Shown piece after piece: positions 17,686-25,285 of a stretch of 64,000 nt of DNA. The DNA is taken from contig NZ_MTBQ01000004.1 of NCBI RefSeq assembly GCF_002153375.1, positions 124,001 to 188,000 on the forward strand. The letters run 5' to 3'. Under the pieces are notes generated by a model that was not told the DNA's origin, ran no database searches, and was given only the letters and a program-made list of their open reading frames with translations. The translations under genes were made by a program, and so were the position numbers. The stretch is from Oceanobacillus rekensis. GTDB taxonomy: Bacteria > Bacillota > Bacilli > Bacillales > Amphibacillaceae. Numbering within the stretch: position 1 is the stretch's first letter; every line of letters begins with the position of its first letter.

Positions 17686-18538
17686 AGGTTGCTGCCTTTT
17701 TCTTTGATGCAGTTGTCTTTGCTTTTCGCTTTACCTGTTTTGGTTGTTTTGGCTTCGGCTTTTCCGATTTGGCCCTTTCCAATGAAGCTTGCAATGCATC
17801 CATCAAATTGGTGACATTGTCTGGAGCAGGTTTGTCTTTTGCAGTTGTTGTCTGCGCATTATTTTTCTTTTCCTCAATTAAGTCAAGTAAGGCTGTCCGA
17901 TAATCATCGTTGTACTTTTCCGGTTCAAATTCGGTTGTTAACTGATCAATCAGCATCTTCGCCGTATCCAATTCCTTTTTAACGATTTTAACTTCCTCTG
18001 GAATATTCGGTACATCCTGAACACTGCGTACTTCGTCGGGATAATGGATTGTTTCGACAACTAATGCATTTTCATAAACCCGGATGACTGCAAGTTGCTC
18101 TTTGGAGCGGATAATCATTTTGGCAATCCCAATCTTTCCCGTGTCATTTAATGCATTGCGTAATAACCCGTATGCTTTACTACCACCCTCATTCGGTGAA
18201 AGATAATAACTTTTTTCAAAATAAATCGGATCAATATCCTGGAGTTTGACAAAGTCGACAATTTCCACTGCTTTGTCCTCCTGCTCCTTCCGTAATGCTT
18301 CGATATCCTCATCATCAAGAACAACAAATTTATTTTTAGAATACTCATATGCCTTTACAATTTCTTCACTTTTAATTTCCTTATCACATATAGGGCATAC
18401 TTTTTCATATTTAACTGGTGACTTACATTCTTTATGAAGCTGCCTGAGTTTAACATCCTTATTCTCTGTTGCTGCATGCATTTTCACAGGGATGTTTACT
18501 AATCCAAAGCTAATTGTGCCCTTCCACATCGTATGCAC
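17684..18538 (-). CDS. ku: Ku-type DNA end-binding protein (NHEJ)
   Basis: 284-residue bacterial Ku homodimer subunit that binds double-strand ends and recruits LigD. N-terminus VHTMWKGTISFGLVNIPVKM and the segments LRQLHKECKSPVKYEKVCPICDKEI and EIVKAYEY are diagnostic. The C-terminus is a Lys/Pro/Ala-rich basic tail (KPKPKQPKQVKRKAKTTASKKKAAT) typical of Ku extensions that aid DNA threading. The start is placed at the GTG at 18538 with AAAAAGGGGG 8 nt upstream, matching the MHTMWK start of B. subtilis Ku. A longer open frame to 18991 is only read-through into the TnpB element. Divergent from ligD. Confidence 0.95.
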   Translation of the reverse strand: MHTMWKGTISFGLVNIPVKMHAATENKDVKLRQLHKECKSPVKYEKVCPICDKEIKSEEIVKAYEYSKNKFVVLDDEDIEALRKEQEDKAVEIVDFVKLQDIDPIYFEKSYYLSPNEGGSKAYGLLRNALNDTGKIGIAKMIIRSKEQLAVIRVYENALVVETIHYPDEVRSVQDVPNIPEEVKIVKKELDTAKMLIDQLTTEFEPEKYNDDYRTALLDLIEEKKNNAQTTTAKDKPAPDNVTNLMDALQASLERAKSEKPKPKQPKQVKRKAKTTASKKKAAT

Positions 18539-18640
18539 GTGAATAACCCCCTTTTTCTTTAGTTTGCTGGTACAGAACATTTCTATTCCAGTCTGGTTAT
18601 TATCCCCGAAATGAGCCATTTTAATAGGATTCTGAAAGAA

Positions 18641-18691
18641 GTCTCCCTCTTCAAGCCTGTACCGGGCTGCGCCCAAGGCTAAGAGGGAGAT
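18641..18691. repeat. Hairpin in left end of TnpB element
   Basis: Outer arms TCTCCCTCTT and AAGAGGGAGA with inner AGCC/GGCT and a GC-rich loop. Subterminal palindromes like this are the transposase recognition sites in IS200/IS605 left ends. It also lies upstream of ku on the other strand. Confidence 0.55.
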
Positions 18692-18719
18692 GAATTTCGG
18701 TTTGCGATAGCAAAAACAC

Positions 18720-18748
18720 TTGCACTTTGCAAACATATGTTCTATAGT
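18720..18748 (+). promoter_or_regulatory. tnpB promoter with overlapping LexA-like box
   Basis: -35 TTGCAC (18720-18725), 17-nt spacer, -10 TATAGT (18743-18748). The spacer contains the palindrome AAACATATGTTC (18731-18742), which differs by one base from the Gram-positive LexA/DinR core GAACATATGTTC. If functional, tnpB would be derepressed during DNA damage. Confidence 0.5.
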
Positions 18749-18768
18749 TGAGTTAGGAGGTGCAAATG

Positions 18769-19896
18769 ATGCTGCTGAATCAAAAATACGAAATTTATCC
18801 TTCAGACGAACAAAGAGAACAACTGGATCGCTGGATTTCTTATTGTCGTCAAGCCTATAATTCTGCACTCCTGGATAAACAACGAAAATATAAGCAATCC
18901 AAAGAATCATACACACGCTTTGCCATGCAAAAACAATTAAAGTTAGATAAAAGTAAAATACCTTTTCTGAAAAAAATACCTTCTCAACCATTGCAAGAAG
19001 TATTCATTCGATTAGATAAAGCATTTGTATATTTTTTTCGAAAACAAGCAAACTATCCAAGGTTAAAGAAATACAAAGATTACAACAGCATAACTTTCCC
19101 ACAATTTGGCTTCAAACCAAACTCACATCATCGCTACGCAGCATCTTTTGCCACTAATGGAAATCTACAACTTTCAAAACTAGGTCAAATCCCAATTCAT
19201 TTACATCGTCCGATAGACGGAACGATCAAACAACTCATTATTAAACGACAAGGAACACGCTGGTATGCTTTTTTCAGTGTCGAGAGGCAAGTATATCCAG
19301 CACCAATCAACAGAAACCTTGTAATTGGGATTGACGTTGGATTGGACAAATATGCCGTTTTATCCGATGGTAGAAGCTTTGATAACCCAAGATTTCTTCG
19401 TCAAACAGAGAAGAAGTTGAAACGAGCACAAAAGAAGCTTTCCCAACAAAAGCGAGGCTCAGCCAATTATAAGAAACAAGTTATCAAAATCCGTAAGCTT
19501 CATGAAAAGGTAGCTAACCAACGAAGAGATACCTTATATAAATGGAGCCACAATCTAACGAAATACTATTCCGTTATTGCAGTAGAAAACTTAAATATCC
19601 GGAATATGGTAAAAAACAAACATTTAGCTAAGTCCATTTCTGATGCAGGCTGGGGAATGTTTCGCAATATGTTATCTTACAAATGTGAAAGGAACGGTGG
19701 ATTACTTATCAGAGTCAATCCAGAATTTACGACCCAAGATTGTTCTGAATGTGGTACACGTGTGAAAAAATCCTTATCCATTCGCACGCATATTTGTAAA
19801 AGCTGTGGAACTATACTGGATCGTGACCACAATGCCAGCCTAAATATTTTGCGTAAAGGACTAGAACAATTAGATCAAATGGTAGTGATGGATTAA
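18769..19896 (+). CDS. tnpB: TnpB RNA-guided endonuclease
   Basis: 375-residue TnpB, ancestor-type of Cas12. It has the full catalytic set: Asp189 in GIDVGLDKYAV (RuvC-I), Glu273 in IAVENLNIRNM (RuvC-II), Asp353 in DRDHNAS (RuvC-III), and a zinc ribbon with CSEC (325-328) and CKSC (343-346). The N-terminal OrfB_IS605 domain begins YEIYPSDEQREQLDRWISYCRQAYN. The start at the ATG at 18769 has AGGAGG 8 nt upstream. Length and motifs are intact, so it is likely active with the omega-RNA encoded at its 3' end. It should cleave sites carrying its flank and so help element retention. Confidence 0.93.
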   Translation: MLLNQKYEIYPSDEQREQLDRWISYCRQAYNSALLDKQRKYKQSKESYTRFAMQKQLKLDKSKIPFLKKIPSQPLQEVFIRLDKAFVYFFRKQANYPRLKKYKDYNSITFPQFGFKPNSHHRYAASFATNGNLQLSKLGQIPIHLHRPIDGTIKQLIIKRQGTRWYAFFSVERQVYPAPINRNLVIGIDVGLDKYAVLSDGRSFDNPRFLRQTEKKLKRAQKKLSQQKRGSANYKKQVIKIRKLHEKVANQRRDTLYKWSHNLTKYYSVIAVENLNIRNMVKNKHLAKSISDAGWGMFRNMLSYKCERNGGLLIRVNPEFTTQDCSECGTRVKKSLSIRTHICKSCGTILDRDHNASLNILRKGLEQLDQMVVMD

Positions 19897-20055
19897 TCAA
19901 TAAAAACTGTAGGGCAAGGTTGTGTCCGAACAGTATAATCAAGCCTGTGGAGACAACATCAGCCATCTTAAGAAATTCCTTCGATGCAGTGGTCTATGAA
20001 ACAGGAAGCCCTATCTTCAAGCATTCGGAAAGAATGATAAGGTGGGGTTATTCAC
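19897..20055 (+). ncRNA. Omega-RNA (reRNA) scaffold of TnpB
   Basis: This sequence directly follows tnpB. It contains the block GGGCAAGGTTGTGTCCGAAC, then AAGCCTGTGGAGACAACATC, and a terminal hairpin where CCCTATCTT pairs with AAGGTGGGG around an inner CATTC/GAATG, ending GGGGTTATTCAC. This layout is the recurring 3' end of TnpB elements in Bacillaceae. The guide would be the next ~16-20 bases (from 20056), which here are the ligD ribosome binding site and start. The 5' limit may extend into tnpB. Confidence 0.8.
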
Positions 20056-20073
20056 TAAAAGGAGGTGCTCTTA

Positions 20074-21876
20074 TTGGATATCATGAAGCCTGTTTCAAGT
20101 TCTGACATACCGACTGGTGATGCATGGGTATATGAAGTGAAATATGATGGTTTCCGTTGTGTACTGACTTGGAAGTCGAATGGTACGATTCGCTTAACGA
20201 GTAAAAACAAGAAGGATCTTACTGGAAACTTTCCAGAGATTGTCGAATTCTGCAAGGAAAATTTTAAATCCATTGCTCCGTTTCTCCCATTAACACTGGA
20301 TGGGGAGCTTGTCATATTAAATCATAAATACCAATCCAACTTTTCTTGGATACAAAAACGAGGGAGATTGAAAAATAAAGATACCATACAAAATACTGCT
20401 CAGATCAGGCCAGCCGTGTTCATGGCATTTGATTTATTGGAGATGAAAGGGGCATCATCCATTACACAAAAATACTCAATGCGGAAGAAAAGTTTAAGCA
20501 GTCTGTTTGCAAAACTTGCGAATGCCGATCGGGTGAAGTTAGTAGAAGTCTTTTCCAAAGCAGATGAGGTCAATAGCGCCGTGTTTGAATCTAAAGGAGA
20601 AGGCATTGTTGCGAAACGTAAAGTAAGCACCTACCAACCTGGGAAGAGCCACCGTGATTGGTTGAAAATTAAAAACTGGCGTACGATCGAAGTATTTCTA
20701 ACTAAATACGACATGGAAAATGGCTATTTTGAAGTTGCTGTCTTTAAGGCTGAAGAAGTAGTTACAGTTGGAAAATGCAAGCATGGATTGGATACCGAAT
20801 CTTTTCAAACATTAAAACAGTTATTTATATCAAATGGTAATAAACATGGACAGGTATATACATTGCCACCGGCTGTCTGTGCGGCAATCCATACCCTTGA
20901 TTTATATAAAGGTGAATTACGTGAGCCAGAGTTTGCAATGCTACTGCCAAACCGTAAGCCGGAAGAATGCACATGGAATAAATTCCATTTAGATCTGGCG
21001 ATGCCCCCAAAGAATATAGAACTGACAAATATAGATAAATTAATTTGGCCAGATGCATTCTACACAAAAGGTGATCTCCTTACCTATATGCGTGAAGTTT
21101 CCCCATATATGCTCCCTTTCTTGAACAAAAGAGCATTGACTGTTATTCGCTGTCCGGACGGCGTCGACAAGGAGCATTTTTTTCAAAAACATCTGCCTGA
21201 TTACGCTCCTGATTTTATTATGGGTGTTCCCTCCGAGGATGGGAAAACGATTGTATGTAATAATCTGGAGTCACTAATCTGGTTTGCTAACCATGGTTCT
21301 GTGGAATACCATATTCCTTTTCAACGGATTCACAGTACGGTACCAACAGAAATCGTATTTGATCTCGATCCACCGGACAGGGAGCATTTTTACTTAGCTA
21401 TCGAGGCAGCTATGCTTATTCGCACATTACTGAATGATCTCGAATTGAAGTCATTTGTTAAAACTTCCGGAAATAAGGGGTTACAAATTCATATTCCCAT
21501 TCGAGAAGGAAGCATGACTTACGAGGAAACAGCTATCTTTACACAAGCAATCGCCTGGACAATTGAAAACATATCTCCTGACTTATTTACTACCGAGCGA
21601 ATGAAGAAAAACCGAAATGGCAGATTGTATATTGACTATGTTCAGCATGGCAAAGACAAGACATTGATTGCTCCCTATTCCACACGGATGACAAAAGAAG
21701 GAACAGTAGCAACCCCCTTATATTGGGATGAAGTTCAGGACGGTTTACACCCTACACAGTTCACAATTGCTGATGTGGTCAAGCGTGTTCAGGAGTTGGG
21801 TTGCCCTTTTGCTGATTATTTTGAGACTGCTGCGGTTCAGAAATTGGATAAAGTATTGAAATTAGTAAGAGGGTGA
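20074..21876 (+). CDS. ligD: NHEJ DNA ligase D (ligase plus polymerase domains)
   Basis: 600-residue LigD of the Bacillus type with order ligase-polymerase and no nuclease domain. The adenylated Lys is in EVKYDGFRC (Lys23). Ligase motifs include LDGELVI, KGEGIVAKR and WLKIKN. The C-terminal archaeo-eukaryotic primase domain carries FDLDPP (Asp430, Asp432) and TSGNKGLQIHIP. The start is probably TTG at 20074, 7 nt after AAAGGAGG (alternative ATG at 20083). The ribosome binding site begins 3 bases after the TnpB right end, so its native promoter has been displaced. Partner of the divergent ku. Confidence 0.93.
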   Translation: MDIMKPVSSSDIPTGDAWVYEVKYDGFRCVLTWKSNGTIRLTSKNKKDLTGNFPEIVEFCKENFKSIAPFLPLTLDGELVILNHKYQSNFSWIQKRGRLKNKDTIQNTAQIRPAVFMAFDLLEMKGASSITQKYSMRKKSLSSLFAKLANADRVKLVEVFSKADEVNSAVFESKGEGIVAKRKVSTYQPGKSHRDWLKIKNWRTIEVFLTKYDMENGYFEVAVFKAEEVVTVGKCKHGLDTESFQTLKQLFISNGNKHGQVYTLPPAVCAAIHTLDLYKGELREPEFAMLLPNRKPEECTWNKFHLDLAMPPKNIELTNIDKLIWPDAFYTKGDLLTYMREVSPYMLPFLNKRALTVIRCPDGVDKEHFFQKHLPDYAPDFIMGVPSEDGKTIVCNNLESLIWFANHGSVEYHIPFQRIHSTVPTEIVFDLDPPDREHFYLAIEAAMLIRTLLNDLELKSFVKTSGNKGLQIHIPIREGSMTYEETAIFTQAIAWTIENISPDLFTTERMKKNRNGRLYIDYVQHGKDKTLIAPYSTRMTKEGTVATPLYWDEVQDGLHPTQFTIADVVKRVQELGCPFADYFETAAVQKLDKVLKLVRG

Positions 21877-21894
21877 GCAGTTGGGGTGTAACTG

Positions 21895-21975
21895 TTTTTG
21901 ACGGGAGTGCGCGACTTTTCGGCGACATTGCACCACTTTGCGGAGGGAGTGCGCACTTTTTGACGATGTTGTCCT
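21895..21975 (+). repeat. Phased 20-21 bp GC-rich direct repeats after ligD
   Basis: Consecutive imperfect units at 21895-21915, 21916-21936, 21937-21956 and a partial one from 21957. Each begins with a T-run followed by a GACG-like core and ends TGCRCRAC (consensus about TTTTYGRCGRNRKTGCRC). Period 21, 21, 20. It starts 18 nt after the ligD stop. An open frame through it (to 22250) has no gene-like features. Confidence 0.65.
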
Positions 21976-22043
21976 TGGATGCAGAGATTATTACAAAATT
22001 CAAAATAGAGGTTGAGGATTGTTATGGAGTTGTTAATATCACA

Positions 22044-22094
22044 AAAGCACTTCTTTCTATTAATACAGATAATACAGAAAGAAGTGCTTTATAT
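22044..22094. terminator. Terminator between ligD and the VOC gene
   Basis: 14-bp stem AAAGCACTTCTTTC / GAAAGAAGTGCTTT with additional inner TATTA/TAATA pairing and a T-rich 3' side. Confidence 0.8.
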
Positions 22095-22182
22095 TTATTA
22101 TTAAATAGTGTAATTGCTAGATTCCAAAATAGAAAGAGTGGGGTGCAGAGCAGCAAAGCCATCTTTAGAATACCCTTCCAGT

Positions 22183-22584
22183 TTACTCAGGAAGATTCAA
22201 CTGCCAAGAAACTCCAAAGCGGTCATTTATCCAACCGAACTTTTTACTGAAACCATAATTGTCTAAAGGCATAAGTGCTTGTCTATCTTCGCCTAGTTTC
22301 TGATAAAGATTATCAATTTCTTCTTCTGTATCACAAGTAATAAAGATGGAAAACGATGGAGTGAAAGAAAACTGATGTGCTATATTACTGTCAATACACA
22401 TAAATTCCTGACCCTTTAAAGTGAAGGTAGCCTGCATTACCGTTCCCTCATCACCAGCCTCTTCATTCGCTCCGTATCGGATAATATTTGTGATTTTAGA
22501 ATCCTCAATTAGGGAGGTATAATAATTCATCGCTTCTTCCGCCTTACCATCTTGAAACATTAAGAATGGTGTTACCTTTGCCAT
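22183..22584 (-). CDS. VOC / PhnB-like (3-demethylubiquinone methyltransferase-like fold) protein
   Basis: 133-residue vicinal-oxygen-chelate fold protein of the PhnB-type group. N-terminus KVTPFLMFQDGKAEEAMNYYTSLIEDS and C-terminus GFSKKFGWINDRFGVSWQL are the usual family landmarks, with FMCIDS in the middle. These proteins are often annotated as 3-demethylubiquinone methyltransferase-like, but real activities are mostly unknown. Single gene with GGGGATTTT upstream of the ATG. Confidence 0.85.
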   Translation of the reverse strand: MAKVTPFLMFQDGKAEEAMNYYTSLIEDSKITNIIRYGANEEAGDEGTVMQATFTLKGQEFMCIDSNIAHQFSFTPSFSIFITCDTEEEIDNLYQKLGEDRQALMPLDNYGFSKKFGWINDRFGVSWQLNLPE

Positions 22585-22617
22585 AAAATCCCCTGCTTTC
22601 CATAATATATTGAGTTA

Positions 22618-23385
22618 TTATTCATTCACTACTATCTCATATTCCTGATGTTCATGTAATCCTTCGTCATCTTCAACATGAATAATTATTGTATATGCCC
22701 CATCTTCTTCAAATGAATATTTGCTCGTGTATTCACCTGGAACAGCTTCTTCTGTATCGACCCAATCATGCTTCTCTGAATTACTATCGTTTACAATTTC
22801 ATAACGAACATTGGCATTCTCAAAAGCTTCGTTATCCATTTGTAAATGAACCGTCAAATCGATTTCTTGATTTACTGTGATTTCTTCAGGTTCCATAAAG
22901 TCCATTCCAAATCCATCATTATTTCCTGAATGTTCATGATGGCCATCACTTTCCCCATGGTTTTCTTCACCTTGGTCAGCACTTGCACCTTCACCAATGG
23001 TAATCGATTTCTTTGGCATCGTGTGTATAGCCCTTGCACTTGTGTGTGCATACATTTCATAAACTCCATCATGGTCAAATGACACTTCAGCAGAATACGT
23101 TCCATCCCCATTATTATTTGCATCAACCGTTATACTATCTTCTTCATTTCCCATTTCCCAATACTCAAATTTTACTTCATCCGCATCTGTAACTTCCTCA
23201 TCACCATATGTAACGATTGCATTCAGTTCAATTATTTCACCTGCATCAGCTTGCTCAGGAACCTCAAATTCAACATCAAGTGATTTCAGTTCTTCATCTT
23301 CATTCTCCGTTTCAGCTGTGCCATTACATGCAGCTAAAACACCAATTAACAATATAAACATAAATAGTAAGCTTTTTCTTCTCAT
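22618..23385 (-). CDS. Lipoprotein with two FixH/YtkA-like domains
   Basis: About 255 residues. The lipoprotein signal peptide ends LIGVLAAC, and the Cys would be diacylated. Two similar Ig-like modules follow: one with VEFEVPEQADAGEIIELNAIVTYGDEEV...GDGTYSAEVSFDHDGVYEMYAH, the second with EPEEITVNQEIDLTVHLQMDNE...EYTSKYSFEEDGAYTIIIHV. A His/Gly/Ser-rich linker containing HGESDGHHEHSG, possibly metal-binding, joins them. The start at 23385 is favoured by GAGAGGA upstream (alternative ATG at 23406). YtkA-like domains occur in secreted copper or envelope proteins; the role here is inference. Confidence 0.8.
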   Translation of the reverse strand: MRRKSLLFMFILLIGVLAACNGTAETENEDEELKSLDVEFEVPEQADAGEIIELNAIVTYGDEEVTDADEVKFEYWEMGNEEDSITVDANNNGDGTYSAEVSFDHDGVYEMYAHTSARAIHTMPKKSITIGEGASADQGEENHGESDGHHEHSGNNDGFGMDFMEPEEITVNQEIDLTVHLQMDNEAFENANVRYEIVNDSNSEKHDWVDTEEAVPGEYTSKYSFEEDGAYTIIIHVEDDEGLHEHQEYEIVVNE

Positions 23386-23572
23386 TTTTAAGATCCTCTC
23401 TTTCATTATCCTGGTTCAAGAATAAAATCATCTATAACGAACATCGATTACCTTAGCTAAAGTAAAACATTCTATAACAAAATGTATCAGCAAGGGGGTT
23501 ACTTATCAATAGATTTTATGTGAACAATATGGTTAAACACTGATAACATGACCAAAGTTACTGATTTCGTCG

Positions 23573-23608
23573 AAAAAATCGCTCCACCAATTTGTGCAGC
23601 GATTTTTT
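23573..23608 (-). terminator. Terminator after osmC-like gene
   Basis: AAAAAATCGCT / AGCGATTTTTT stem just beyond the stop at 23611; T-run on the minus strand. Confidence 0.85.
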
Positions 23609-23610
23609 CA

Positions 23611-24051
23611 TTATTTTAGATTTGGTTGTAGTTCCAGCTCAACGTTTCCTTGGAGTGCTCTTGAAATCATACAACTTTTCTCTGCCTTTACGACAAGCTT
23701 CTCTAATTTCCCTCGCTGCTCATCTGTTGCAGTTTCCTTTAATGAAACGGTTGGACGATGAATAATCTTTTTGTATGTAAAGATACCTCTTCTTACCTCA
23801 ACAATCCCAACTGATTCCAGGGACATTTCTTCCAGTGGTAATTCCGCTCGTTCGATCAATGCTGCCAATGTAATAATGTAGCAGGTTGCGGCTGCACCTA
23901 ATAACATCTCATCCGGATTTGTACCAATACCTGGGCCATCCATTTCAGGCGGTATGGAAATTTTTGTATTTAAATTTCCTGCTTCGATATAGCCTTCACT
24001 ATTTCTTCCACCCGGCCAGTCTGCTTTTAAATGAAAATGATGTTCTGCCAT
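23611..24051 (-). CDS. OsmC family peroxiredoxin-like protein
   Basis: 146-residue OsmC/Ohr superfamily protein. The first redox Cys appears in LLGAAATCYIITL (about residue 60) and the second in KAEKSCMISRAL (about residue 122), as expected for thiol-dependent hydroperoxide reductases (YhfA-like subgroup). The start at the ATG at 24051 follows GAGGTGATTGAC; a longer frame to 24093 has no ribosome binding site. It probably detoxifies organic hydroperoxides. Confidence 0.87.
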   Translation of the reverse strand: MAEHHFHLKADWPGGRNSEGYIEAGNLNTKISIPPEMDGPGIGTNPDEMLLGAAATCYIITLAALIERAELPLEEMSLESVGIVEVRRGIFTYKKIIHRPTVSLKETATDEQRGKLEKLVVKAEKSCMISRALQGNVELELQPNLK

Positions 24052-24244
24052 GTCAATCACCTCAACAATCATTTTAACGTAGCTGACACGCAAACAAAAA
24101 TAAAAATAACTATTTTCCCTACACTACGATAATAGTCCAAGCTACTTTTGACTTTAGTACCATTTGCAGAATGTTAACATCCCGAAACCTTTTAGCTGTC
24201 CAATACGTAATAAAAAGTACATACCAGAAAGGTGGTACCAATGG

Positions 24245-25222
24245 ATGCAAGAAAAAATGACAATCTATACGAATAACTTTTACCAATTGAATGATGCGAT
24301 GAAATGGAAGGTTTCAGATAAAAAAATACTGATGACCATTGCTTCCATGTACACAATGAACAATAAAGAACTTCATATAGATAAAATGCTCCGGATCGCT
24401 GATCGAATTAAAGAACAAGCCGGTCTCTTTTCTGCTTTGAAATCTTATTCCAGATTTACTACTGCAGCTTCTCTTGATGTGAAATTTGATGATCCCGAAA
24501 ATCAAATTGATGCACTGTTTCGTATATATGAGGGATTTAAAAATGCTAAATTCAAAAGTGGCGTATTTACCTATCTGGCAGCAACAATCGCTCTAACAAA
24601 CACGGATAGTATATTGACACAGGAGGAAGTCATCAATCGAACAAAGGAAATATATGATGGAATGAAACAAGAACACCTTATTTTGACGGGTGCAAATGAT
24701 TATCCTCTTGCCGTTTTACTCGCTAACGAGCAACAATCGAACATTATTCAGCGGATGGAACAATTTTATAATGAATTAAATGAAAATGGATTTTGGAAAG
24801 GAAATGAATTACAGTTTCTAAGCCATATTCTAACGCTCGATAATCAGTCCAGTACTGGAGATTTAGTTAATCGATCTGTTACCGTGATGGATACATTCAA
24901 AAAAGCCGGGATCCGCACAAAGCGAATGTATTATCCTATCATTGGTATGCTTGCTCTGCTTCCACAAGACGAATTCAATATGACGGAGATTAATCAAACG
25001 TACGACTCCTTAAATAGCAAGAAAGGGTTCAAATGGCAAAAGGATATGAACCTTATTATGGCCGTTGCACTGTATGTCAGTGAAAAACTTGATAATCATG
25101 ACGCTTTAGAGGCAAGTATCCACACGACATTGGAAACCATCCTACAAGCACAGCAGGCTGTCATGGTTGCAACCATCGCATCCACTACTGCTGCAACAAA
25201 CTCAAGTAATGGCAGCAATTAA
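24245..25222 (+). CDS. DUF4003 family protein
   Basis: 325-residue helical, cytoplasmic protein of the DUF4003 family, common in Bacillaceae and of unknown function. Landmarks are TIASMYTMNNKELHIDKMLRIADRIKE, FRIYEGFKNAKFKSGVFTYLAA and KAGIRTKRMYYPIIGMLALLP. The last 30 residues are an Ala/Thr/Ser-rich tail ending SSNGSN. The start at 24245 is chosen because AAAGGTGG lies 9 nt upstream; an upstream ATG at 24164 lacks a site. Confidence 0.8.
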   Translation: MQEKMTIYTNNFYQLNDAMKWKVSDKKILMTIASMYTMNNKELHIDKMLRIADRIKEQAGLFSALKSYSRFTTAASLDVKFDDPENQIDALFRIYEGFKNAKFKSGVFTYLAATIALTNTDSILTQEEVINRTKEIYDGMKQEHLILTGANDYPLAVLLANEQQSNIIQRMEQFYNELNENGFWKGNELQFLSHILTLDNQSSTGDLVNRSVTVMDTFKKAGIRTKRMYYPIIGMLALLPQDEFNMTEINQTYDSLNSKKGFKWQKDMNLIMAVALYVSEKLDNHDALEASIHTTLETILQAQQAVMVATIASTTAATNSSNGSN

Positions 25223-25246
25223 GCAACAACCCTATAACAAATAAAA

Positions 25247-25284
25247 AAAAGCAATCCGCACCAAATCGGAGCGGATTGCTTTTC
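25247..25284. terminator. Bidirectional terminator
   Basis: AAAAGCAATCCGC / GCGGATTGCTTTT, between the convergent DUF4003 and terC-family genes. Confidence 0.9.
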
Positions 25285-25285
25285 A

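Larger units (their letters stand above)
18620..20055 (+). mobile_element. TnpB-only IS200/IS605 (IS1341-like) element between ku and ligD
   Basis: The element comprises a hairpin-rich left region, the tnpB gene, and a right end with the structured omega-RNA sequence ending GGGGTTATTCAC (20044-20055). No tnpA is present, so it needs a transposase elsewhere. The left boundary is not certain. A hairpin at about 18641-18691 (arms TCTCCCTCTT / AAGAGGGAGA) may be the subterminal palindrome, and a TTTAA at 18617-18621 is a candidate insertion motif. The right boundary lies 3-10 bases before the ligD ribosome binding site. Confidence 0.8.

Noticed and set aside
18539-18991. N-terminal extension of Ku to 435 residues
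   Set aside because: The extra part lies inside the TnpB element (antisense to tnpB), and a good ribosome binding site precedes the GTG at 18538 that gives the normal Ku start.
21873-22250. 125-codon open frame after ligD
   Set aside because: It crosses the phased repeat array and a strong terminator, and its end overlaps the VOC gene antisense.
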